Source of the DNA: Lachnospiraceae bacterium
Lineage (GTDB): Bacteria; Bacillota; Clostridia; Lachnospirales; Lachnospiraceae
DNA: 6,267 nt
Direction of reading: 5' to 3'
NCBI GenBank assembly: GCA_900753685.1
Contig: CAAEAB010000223.1
Coordinates: 1 to 6,267 of the forward strand
Positions 1 to 5,055 of this stretch are shown piece after piece; within the stretch, counting starts at the first letter, position 1, and every line of letters begins with the position of its first letter. The translations under genes were made by a program, and so were the position numbers. The notes under the pieces were generated by a model. It was given only the letters and a program-made list of their open reading frames with translations, made no database searches and was not told the origin of the DNA.

Positions 1-389
1 AAGTTGTCGGAGTAGAAGGCCGGTTTGCCGAAGGATATGAACAGATGATTAAAGAAGAAATCCGTCTTTATTTTGAAGCCAATGCCATGGTTGTAAAGTC
101 TTGTGAATTGGACATGGAGCTGGATTTAGAGAGCAGTGACTACGGGAAGATTTACAGCATGGAGATAGGCATCCGGCCAAAGGACAGGGAGTTGAATGGC
201 GGCAGCCAGACGGAGGATGACATTGAGCAGGTGTATATTGAAGAAATAAAAATTGGTGAGGCGGACGGGGTGACAGCCGGGGATTCGGAGCTTTTCGTTC
301 CGGAGGAAAAGACAGACCAGTGGAAAAAGGATTTATCCCTTCAATTTGGAATCGACATGGAACAGCTTAAACTGGAGATATTGTCATGA
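1..389 (+). CDS. spoIIIAF: Stage III sporulation protein AF, 3' part (5' end outside window)
   Basis: This is the C-terminal part of SpoIIIAF. The reading frame is open from the window edge (first full codon at position 3), giving 128 visible residues before the TGA at 387-389. An ATG at 45 lies inside the frame and is not the real start. SpoIIIAF is a mother-cell membrane protein of the SpoIIIA complex. Family members are about 200 residues with two N-terminal membrane helices, which would lie upstream of this window, and a soluble C-terminal domain of ring-building type. The visible part is soluble and acidic, with an alternating helix/strand character (for example ending in LEILS). The assignment rests mainly on its position: its stop overlaps the start of spoIIIAG by 4 nt (ATGA), and spoIIIAH follows, as in the eight-gene spoIIIA operon. 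Expression in B. subtilis is from a sigma-E promoter ahead of spoIIIAA, which would be outside the window. Confidence 0.88.
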   Translation, partial: VVGVEGRFAEGYEQMIKEEIRLYFEANAMVVKSCELDMELDLESSDYGKIYSMEIGIRPKDRELNGGSQTEDDIEQVYIEEIKIGEADGVTAGDSELFVPEEKTDQWKKDLSLQFGIDMEQLKLEILS

Positions 390-1000
390 AAAAGTTTATG
401 GATTTGAAAAATTTAAAATTAAATAAGGAGAGCGCATTAATTGTTGTTTTGGCGGGAATTTTGTGCCTTGTTGTCGTCTGGCCCATATCGGGGAAATCTT
501 CCGGGACGGATAGTTCCAATGGGACTTTAAGCGGCTCATCCTCTTCGGTTTCGTCTTCTGGAAGAATTTCCGAGGATACAGCCCAGGCTGCGCTGGAGCT
601 CTATGTGGAAAATCAGGAGCAGAGGCTGAAAGACATTTTGGAACAAATCGATGGTGTGGGTAAAAGTGAGGTGATGATCCGGGCAAAGGCATCAAAGGAA
701 TACGTGGTGGAAAAGGATATTTCAACAGGCAGCAGCACAGTCAGTGAAACGGATGCCCAGGGCGGCAGCCGGCAGAGCAGTGATATAACAAAGGACGAAA
801 GCTCACTTTATACAAAGGACAGTAACGGAAATGATGTACCTTGGGTTATTAAAGAGATGGAGCCGGAGATTGAAGGAGTGCTTGTGGCGGCCGAAGGCGG
901 AGGAAATGAGGCTGTTGCGGGCGAAATAACTCAGGCGGTTCAGGTTCTATTTAATATTCCCGTACATAAAATTAAAGTAGTAAAAATGAAAGGTGAATAA
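386..1000 (+). CDS. spoIIIAG: Stage III sporulation protein AG
   Basis: SpoIIIAG, 204 residues, is a bitopic protein of the mother-cell membrane that surrounds the forespore. In B. subtilis it forms a large oligomeric ring that is part of the channel between the two cells. Visible layout: a short basic cytoplasmic N-terminus, one membrane helix at about residues 15-35 (ALIVVLAGILCLVVVWPI), a Ser/Gly-rich linker at about 35-60, a helix at about 63-87 (LELYVENQEQRLKDIL), then a ring-building (RBM) type domain to the C-terminus. A polar Ser/Thr/Gly-rich stretch at about 113-150 interrupts that domain. It corresponds in position to the inserted strands that build the beta-barrel of the B. subtilis ring; that correspondence is inferred. 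The start ATG overlaps the spoIIIAF stop (ATGA), with GGAGA at 374-378 as ribosome binding site. The gap to spoIIIAH is only 12 nt, so the genes are co-transcribed. Confidence 0.95.
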   Translation: MKKFMDLKNLKLNKESALIVVLAGILCLVVVWPISGKSSGTDSSNGTLSGSSSSVSSSGRISEDTAQAALELYVENQEQRLKDILEQIDGVGKSEVMIRAKASKEYVVEKDISTGSSTVSETDAQGGSRQSSDITKDESSLYTKDSNGNDVPWVIKEMEPEIEGVLVAAEGGGNEAVAGEITQAVQVLFNIPVHKIKVVKMKGE

Positions 1001-1006
1001 GGAGGG
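1001..1006 (+). promoter_or_regulatory. Ribosome binding site that supports the TTG start of spoIIIAH
   Basis: GGAGGG lies immediately after the spoIIIAG stop and 6 nt before the TTG at 1013. No in-frame ATG near the expected N-terminus offers an alternative, and the basic residues directly after the TTG (KKRSVRK) precede the membrane helix as expected for this family. Confidence 0.8.
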
Positions 1007-1012
1007 TCCTGT

Positions 1013-1666
1013 TTGAAGAAGAGAAGTGTCCGAAAAAATCAGGTAATTATTGCGGCCCTGGCGGTGATGATTGTTGTTGCCGGATATTTAAATTTTAAAT
1101 CCGGTGCGCTGGAGGCGAAGGAGTCATCTGTATTGTCCAATGCTGCCATTGGCGAAACGGAGGAAACAGCGGCGGACGAGGTTCTGCTCGATTTGACGGA
1201 AAATAATATTCAGGAAATTGAAGTTGCCGATGAAGAGGATATGGAGGATTTGGAGAACAGCGAGACGGAGAGTCCGGAGGATGTGGGCGAAGCCGTGCTG
1301 ACAAGTACGGCGGCGGCACAAAATTTCAGCGCCCAGGCCAAATTAAACCGGGAACAAATGCGTTCAAAGAACAAAGAAGCTTTGATAGAGGTTATCAATA
1401 ATGAAAATGTTACGGAAAATTTAAAACAGTCAGCTATGGAGGATTTGATGGACATGACAAACCGTTCGGAAATGGAAGTGGCCGCTGAAAATCTTCTGAC
1501 GGCGAAGGGTTTTGAAAATTCGGTGGTGAGTCTGACAAAGGATTCCTGCGATGTGGTTGTTTGCAGGGAAAGTCTGACAGAAAATGAGAGGGCGCAGATT
1601 GAGGATATTATTGCGAGAAAAACCGATGTGGGGACAGAAAATATAGTCATTACAACATTAAATTGA
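1013..1666 (+). CDS. spoIIIAH: Stage III sporulation protein AH (SpoIIQ partner)
   Basis: SpoIIIAH, 217 residues, sits in the mother-cell membrane. Its extracellular domain, related to the YscJ/FliF ring-forming family, binds forespore SpoIIQ across the intermembrane space. Visible layout: a basic N-terminus, one membrane helix at about residues 10-27 (QVIIAALAVMIVVAGYL), a long acidic linker, and a folded domain from about residue 104 that begins with a charged helix (LNREQMRSKNKEALIEVI) and ends in an alternating helix/strand pattern (DVVVCRESLTENERAQIEDI). Between residues 37 and 109 there is no Lys, Arg or His but 22 Asp/Glu. Two cysteines (C179, C184) lie in a predicted strand of the folded domain; their role is unknown. 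The start is TTG with a strong upstream GGAGGG. It is the last spoIIIA gene; the next gene, 76 nt away, has its own promoter. No terminator is visible after the stop. Confidence 0.94.
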   Translation: MKKRSVRKNQVIIAALAVMIVVAGYLNFKSGALEAKESSVLSNAAIGETEETAADEVLLDLTENNIQEIEVADEEDMEDLENSETESPEDVGEAVLTSTAAAQNFSAQAKLNREQMRSKNKEALIEVINNENVTENLKQSAMEDLMDMTNRSEMEVAAENLLTAKGFENSVVSLTKDSCDVVVCRESLTENERAQIEDIIARKTDVGTENIVITTLN

Positions 1667-1674
1667 TAAATTTC

Positions 1675-1703
1675 TTTGCAAAAGCATATAATTTTGTTAT
1701 AAT
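1675..1703 (+). promoter_or_regulatory. Vegetative (sigma-A type) promoter for the Asp23-family gene
   Basis: The -10 hexamer TATAAT (1698-1703) is a perfect consensus and is preceded by TG at 1695-1696, making an extended -10 (TGTTATAAT). A 4/6 match to TTGACA (TTTGCA, 1675-1680) lies 17 nt upstream; TTGCAA at 1676-1681 with 16-nt spacing is an equal alternative. Transcription would start near 1710, leaving a leader of about 33 nt before the ATG at 1743. It lies exactly at the boundary between the sporulation operon and the housekeeping genes. Sigma assignment is by consensus only. Confidence 0.8.
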
Positions 1704-1742
1704 ACAAGATAAGAAGCGTTGAGCAAATGGAGGTAGAGACCG

Positions 1743-2129
1743 ATGGCTAAAGAACAGGAAAATACAATGAATTATTCAATACATGATGACCGGGTGATCG
1801 GAGAAGTGCAGATTGCGGACGAAGTTGTCGCAATTATTGCAGGACTGGCAGCGACGGAGGTCAAGGGTGTTGCTTCCATGTATGGCAACATTACCAATGA
1901 ACTGGTAGCAAAGCTTGGCATGAAAAATCTTTCCAAAGGCGTAAAGATTGAAGTGGCCGACGGTAAAGTGAGTGTTGAGCTTGCGATTAATCTTGAATAT
2001 GGCTATAACATTCCGGAGGTTACCGGAGCTGTACAGGACAGAGTGAAAAGCGCTATTGAAACGATGACCGGATTAAGTGTTGAAGGCGTAAACATCCGGG
2101 TGGCTGGTGTGAATTTGGAGGATGAATAA
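1743..2129 (+). CDS. Asp23/Gls24 (DUF322) family protein, YqhY-like
   Basis: A 128-residue protein of the Asp23/Gls24 family. Family signatures are seen at about residues 20-43 (GEVQIADEVVAIIAGLAATE followed by VKGV) and 87-123 (GYNIPEVTGAVQDRVKSAIE, then LSVEGVNIRVAGV). There is no signal peptide or membrane helix, so the protein is cytosolic. Length is typical. Its position directly before nusB matches B. subtilis yqhY. YqhY is linked genetically to acetyl-CoA carboxylase activity and lipid synthesis there; the biochemical role of the family is not settled. The accB and accC genes that precede yqhY in B. subtilis are absent here, so a link to fatty-acid synthesis cannot be read from this context. 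The start ATG has GGAGG at 1729-1733, 9 nt upstream; the later ATG (codon 9) is less well placed. It has its own promoter and is followed by a hairpin, so it may be largely monocistronic. Confidence 0.92.
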   Translation: MAKEQENTMNYSIHDDRVIGEVQIADEVVAIIAGLAATEVKGVASMYGNITNELVAKLGMKNLSKGVKIEVADGKVSVELAINLEYGYNIPEVTGAVQDRVKSAIETMTGLSVEGVNIRVAGVNLEDE

Positions 2130-2196
2130 TCTTTCATGAATGAGGCGAGAGAACCGAAGGAAAAATAAACGATACGGATTTCTGTCGGAAGCGAAC

Positions 2197-2235
2197 AAAG
2201 GTGACGTAGGGCCTTTCTGACCCTGCGTCACTTTT
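2197..2235 (+). terminator. Terminator-like hairpin between the Asp23-family gene and nusB (possible attenuator)
   Basis: The 15-nt arms 2197-2211 and 2221-2235 pair completely if two G-U pairs are allowed (GTGACGTAGGG against CCCTGCGTCAC, plus an A/T-rich base), with a 9-nt loop. The U-run is short (TTTT at 2232-2235, then ACAGTTGTTTT), so as an intrinsic terminator it is probably moderate rather than strong. A second, imperfect outer stem (2178-2195 with 2244-2261) can enclose it. No convincing promoter lies between this hairpin and nusB, so transcription of nusB and the genes behind it probably passes through it. That makes partial termination or attenuation possible, but this is an inference. 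Confidence 0.6.
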
Positions 2236-2284
2236 ACAGTTGTTTTGCATCCGACGGAGATAAAGATATATACAGGAGGAAACT

Positions 2285-2680
2285 ATGAGCAGGCGGGAAT
2301 TGCGGGAACATATATTTCGTCTGTTATTCCGCACAGAATTTCATTCAGAAGCGGAGATGACAGAGCAGGAAGACTTTTATCTGGAGGATTTGGGAGAAAT
2401 GTCCGACGATGATCGAATCTATATCCAGGGAAAGGTGGATGCTATCCGGGAAAAGAAGTCGGATTTGGATGGTCAGATTGATTGTGTGGCGGACAAGTGG
2501 AAAACCGGGCGGATGACCAAGGTCGATTTGACGGTGATTCGGCTGGCGGCTTACGAGATCATGTATGATGAAGAAATACCTACGGGGGTGGCCATTAACG
2601 AAGCTGTGGAATTGGCAAAAAGATACGGGACAGATCAGTCGCCTGCCTTTGTGAATGCTATTCTGGCAAAGCTGGCCTAA
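2285..2680 (+). CDS. nusB: Transcription antitermination factor NusB
   Basis: NusB, 131 residues, is a small all-helical RNA-binding protein. With NusE (ribosomal protein S10) it binds boxA RNA and supports antitermination and processive transcription of rRNA operons. Seen here: the Arg-rich N-terminal helix (MSRRELREHIFRLLF), an acidic middle, and the conserved C-terminal half from about residue 71 (KWKTGRMTKVDLTVIRLAAY, then EIPTGVAINEAVELAKRYG and AFVNAILAKL). Length is normal for the family. The ATG has a strong AGGAGGA site at 2274-2280. xseA follows after 12 nt, and its ribosome binding site overlaps the nusB stop, so the two are co-transcribed and probably translationally linked. In B. 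subtilis folD lies between nusB and xseA; here it is missing. I see no boxA-like element in the leader. Confidence 0.96.
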   Translation: MSRRELREHIFRLLFRTEFHSEAEMTEQEDFYLEDLGEMSDDDRIYIQGKVDAIREKKSDLDGQIDCVADKWKTGRMTKVDLTVIRLAAYEIMYDEEIPTGVAINEAVELAKRYGTDQSPAFVNAILAKLA

Positions 2681-2685
2681 AGGAG
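2679..2685 (+). promoter_or_regulatory. Ribosome binding site that supports the TTG start of xseA
   Basis: AAAGGAG overlaps the nusB TAA stop (2678-2680) and is 7 nt from the TTG at 2693. The protein from this TTG begins KNIYSVSQVNRYIK, the expected N-terminus of the family. Confidence 0.8.
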
Positions 2686-2692
2686 AAGTCGG

Positions 2693-3919
2693 TTGAAGAA
2701 TATATATTCTGTGTCACAGGTAAATCGATATATTAAAAGTCTTATTTCAGAGGACTATTTTTTGAACCGGATTTATGTCCGGGGTGAGGTATCCAATTGC
2801 AAATATCATACTTCTGGACATATTTATTTTACCTTGAAGGATCGGGAGGGGGCTATCTCCTGCGTCATGTTTGCAGGGTCGCGGAGCAGCCTGAAATTTC
2901 GTCTGAGCGAAGGCCAGCAGGTGATCGTTCTCGGAAATATCAGTGTGTATGAGCGGGACGGACGGTATCAGCTTTATGCCCGTGAAATTGTTATGGAGGG
3001 ACAGGGCCTTCTTTATCAGCAGTTTGAGGCACTGAAAAAGGAACTGGAAGAGGCGGGATACTTTTCGCCGGCACATAAAAAGACGATTCCATCCTATCCG
3101 AAGCGGATTGGCATTGTGACGGCCCGGACCGGGGCAGCGATTCAGGATATGGTTCATATTTCAGCCCGGAGGAATCCTTATGTCCAGTTGATTTTGTATC
3201 CTGCGATTGTCCAGGGAGAGCAGGCAGCGCCAAGCATTGTTCGGGGGATAAAATATCTGGATGACTATGGCGTTGATGTGATGATTGTCGGACGGGGCGG
3301 CGGTTCTATTGAGGACTTGTGGGCTTTTAATGAAAAAATAGTGGCAGAGGCCATTTACCAGTGTAAAACTCCGGTGATTTCTGCAGTAGGCCATGAAACG
3401 GACGTGACCATTTCAGATTTTGCAGCGGATCTGCGTGCGCCGACGCCATCGGCGGCGGCCGAGCTTGCGGTGCCGGAGTGGACGGAGATTTTGAGACGCT
3501 TAGAGGATGGCAAACGCCGTCTGACGGGAAAGATGGAAGAACGGCTTAACTGGTATCGAAGTGTGACGGGCCAATATGAAAAACAGTTAAAATATGTCAG
3601 TCCTTCTTCGAGAATCAATGATTACCGGCAGCGTCTCATGTACATGGAAGAGCAGATAGATCAGTTGATTAACGAGCGGCTTCAGGAAGAGCGTCATCGT
3701 CTGGCTCTTTACAGTGAAAGGCTGTCAGGACTCTCGCCGCTAAAGCAATTGGAACGGGGCTATGCCTTTGTTCAGAAAGAAGACGGACAGGGAGTTCATT
3801 CAGTGAGGGATACAAAAACCGGAGAGACAATATATGTACGGCTTGTGGACGGAGCGCTGGAAGCGGTCGTATCGCAGCTGTATAACGGGAAAGGAAGCAG
3901 GGAAGATGGCAAGAGGTAA
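2693..3919 (+). CDS. xseA: Exodeoxyribonuclease VII large subunit
   Basis: XseA, 408 residues, is the catalytic large subunit of exonuclease VII, which degrades single-stranded DNA from both ends into acid-soluble oligonucleotides in the cytoplasm. Domains in order: an N-terminal OB-fold for single-stranded DNA at about residues 1-97 (YSVSQVNRYIK, VRGEVSNCKYHTSGHIYFTL); the catalytic domain with RIGIVTARTGAAIQD (138-152), GRGGGSIEDLWAFNE (200-214) and GHETDVTISDFAADLRAPT (233-251); a helical, probably coiled-coil arm at about 263-345 that in the family binds the small subunit; and a short C-terminal segment (LERGYAFVQ, 353-361). It is somewhat shorter than the E. coli and B. subtilis proteins (about 450); the shortfall appears to lie in the helical arm. 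The start is TTG. The 3' end overlaps xseB by 14 nt in a different frame. Confidence 0.97.
   Translation: MKNIYSVSQVNRYIKSLISEDYFLNRIYVRGEVSNCKYHTSGHIYFTLKDREGAISCVMFAGSRSSLKFRLSEGQQVIVLGNISVYERDGRYQLYAREIVMEGQGLLYQQFEALKKELEEAGYFSPAHKKTIPSYPKRIGIVTARTGAAIQDMVHISARRNPYVQLILYPAIVQGEQAAPSIVRGIKYLDDYGVDVMIVGRGGGSIEDLWAFNEKIVAEAIYQCKTPVISAVGHETDVTISDFAADLRAPTPSAAAELAVPEWTEILRRLEDGKRRLTGKMEERLNWYRSVTGQYEKQLKYVSPSSRINDYRQRLMYMEEQIDQLINERLQEERHRLALYSERLSGLSPLKQLERGYAFVQKEDGQGVHSVRDTKTGETIYVRLVDGALEAVVSQLYNGKGSREDGKR
3890..3897 (+). promoter_or_regulatory. Ribosome binding site for xseB, inside the end of xseA
   Basis: AAAGGAAG lies within the last xseA codons, with GGA 10 nt before the ATG at 3906. 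It supports this ATG over the in-frame ATG at 3834, which would add 24 residues unlike the family and a much longer overlap. Confidence 0.65.
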
Positions 3920-4097
3920 GACATTAGAGACGGCTTTTACGGAATTGGAGGATTTAATCGGCCAGATGGAGAATAAAGAAACCAGTCTGGAGGAATCCTT
4001 TAAATTATATACGGCAGGAATGAAGCTGATAAAGTATTGCAATGATTCTCTGGATAAAGTAGAAAAGAAATTGATTGAAATCAGTGATGAAGAATAA
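3906..4097 (+). CDS. xseB: Exodeoxyribonuclease VII small subunit
   Basis: XseB, 63 residues, is the small helical subunit of exonuclease VII; several copies bind the helical arm of XseA and are needed for a working enzyme. The family pattern is clear: TAFTELEDLIGQMENKE, SLEESFKLYTAGMKLIKYC, then a final helix LDKVEKKLIEI. The frame stays open further upstream to an ATG at 3834, but the added residues (rich in Trp, Arg and Tyr) are read from xseA sequence in another frame and are not family-like, so I start at 3906. That gives a normal, slightly short protein and a 14-nt overlap with xseA, typical of translational coupling between the two subunits. ispA follows after 31 nt. Confidence 0.95.
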   Translation: MARGKTLETAFTELEDLIGQMENKETSLEESFKLYTAGMKLIKYCNDSLDKVEKKLIEISDEE

Positions 4098-4116
4098 GCC
4101 GGTCAAGGGCCGGAAT

Positions 4117-4121
4117 GAGGA
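4117..4121 (+). promoter_or_regulatory. Ribosome binding site that decides the ispA start
   Basis: GAGGA is 7-8 nt before the ATG at 4129. The frame is also open to a TTG at 4075 and an ATG at 4087 inside xseB. Those starts would add a basic, low-conservation extension (residues such as KNKPVKGRNEEKN) and lack a good binding site. Confidence 0.7.
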
Positions 4122-4128
4122 AAAAAAC

Positions 4129-5040
4129 ATGGATTTTAAACAAGAGTTGGGAAAAAGAACGGAAGCGATAGAAAATATATTGGCAGCTTCTATGCCAAAG
4201 GAGGAGGGCTATCAGAAAACCATATTTGAGGCGATGAATTACAGCCTGATGGCTGGGGGCAAACGTCTGCGTCCGATGCTGATTCAGGAGACTTACCGGC
4301 TGTTCGGCGGCAGTCATGAGGCAGTGGTTTATCCGTTTATGGCAGCGATCGAGATGATACATACCTATTCTCTGATTCATGATGACTTGCCGGCGCTGGA
4401 TAATGACGAATATCGGAGAGGTCGAAAGACATCCCATGTAGTATTCGGCGAGGCGATGGCGATTCTTGCTGGGGATGCCTTATTAAATTATGCTTTTGAA
4501 ACGGCGGCAAAAGCCTTTGATTTGGCGGAGAATGAGGAAGAGCTTCGAGGTGTGGTCAAAGCAATGCAGCTTTTATCATCCAAACCGGGAATTTATGGAA
4601 TGATCGGTGGTCAGGTTGTGGATGTAGAGCGGGAAGGCCAGCCGTTGGACAAACCGGTATTGGATTTTATCCATGAAATGAAAACAAGCGCCCTGATCGA
4701 ATGTGCTATGATGATCGGCGCTGCGTTAGCCGGAGCGGACGGAGCAGCTTTGAAGCAGGTGGAACGGATGGCGAAAAATATCGGTATCAGTTTTCAGATT
4801 CAGGACGATATATTGGATGTGACAAGTACACTGGAGGTTCTGGGAAAACAGACCCACAGTGATGAAAAAAATCATAAAACGACGTACGTGACACTGTTTG
4901 GCATTGACGGTGCAATGGCAGAAGCGCAGAGACTCTCTGATGAGGCTATGGGAATACTGGGAGAAATGTCGGAAGCCGGGAGCATGGAAAATCCGTTTTT
5001 ATCGGAATTAATATGTCGGCTTGTACACAGAGAAAAATAA
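4129..5040 (+). CDS. ispA: Farnesyl/geranyl diphosphate synthase (short-chain polyprenyl synthase)
   Basis: IspA, 303 residues, condenses dimethylallyl or geranyl diphosphate with isopentenyl diphosphate to give geranyl and farnesyl diphosphate, the precursors of quinone side chains, undecaprenyl carrier and other isoprenoids. Motifs from the chosen ATG: GGKRLRP (43-49) for isopentenyl diphosphate binding; the first Asp-rich motif DDLPALD (85-91) in YSLIHDDLPALDND; KT at 185-186; and the second Asp-rich motif FQIQDDILD (222-230). Tyr80, five residues before the first Asp, is the bulky residue that limits chain length in bacterial farnesyl diphosphate synthases, so a C15 (or C10) product is likely. 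Length is normal for the family. It is followed after 15 nt by dxs, the first enzyme of the MEP pathway that makes its substrates, the same pairing as in B. subtilis. All catalytic residues are present. Confidence 0.95.
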   Translation: MDFKQELGKRTEAIENILAASMPKEEGYQKTIFEAMNYSLMAGGKRLRPMLIQETYRLFGGSHEAVVYPFMAAIEMIHTYSLIHDDLPALDNDEYRRGRKTSHVVFGEAMAILAGDALLNYAFETAAKAFDLAENEEELRGVVKAMQLLSSKPGIYGMIGGQVVDVEREGQPLDKPVLDFIHEMKTSALIECAMMIGAALAGADGAALKQVERMAKNIGISFQIQDDILDVTSTLEVLGKQTHSDEKNHKTTYVTLFGIDGAMAEAQRLSDEAMGILGEMSEAGSMENPFLSELICRLVHREK

Positions 5041-5055
5041 GCAGGTGATAGGATT

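Noticed and set aside
1679..1696. Small A/T hairpin (CAAAA...TTTTG) after spoIIIAH as a terminator
   Set aside because: It has only five weak pairs, no following T-run, and is better explained as promoter spacer sequence.
1210..1707. 165-codon open frame on the minus strand opposite spoIIIAH
   Set aside because: Its Ser/Thr/Phe-rich product is what results from reading the acidic spoIIIAH codons backwards. It also starts inside the promoter region for the next gene, with no support of its own.
2136..2168. 10-codon frame (MNEAREPKEK) just after the Asp23-family gene, a possible leader peptide before the hairpin
   Set aside because: The nearest purine-rich site (GGAGGA, from 2117) is too far away, the codons are not enriched for any one amino acid, and the stop is not placed to affect the hairpin. 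Chance is the simplest explanation.
2241..2280. Possible nusB promoter (TTGCAT at 2245 with TATATA at 2267)
   Set aside because: The -35 match is only 3/6, and transcription would start around 2279, within the ribosome binding site at 2274-2280, so the mRNA would lack a usable site.
2747..3157. 136-codon minus-strand frame opposite the start of xseA
   Set aside because: It is completely antisense to the conserved OB-fold and catalytic start of XseA and carries no recognisable domain.
4099..4113. CCGG...CCGG mini-hairpin between xseB and ispA
   Set aside because: A four-pair stem with a seven-nt loop is common by chance, and it does not cover the ispA ribosome binding site.
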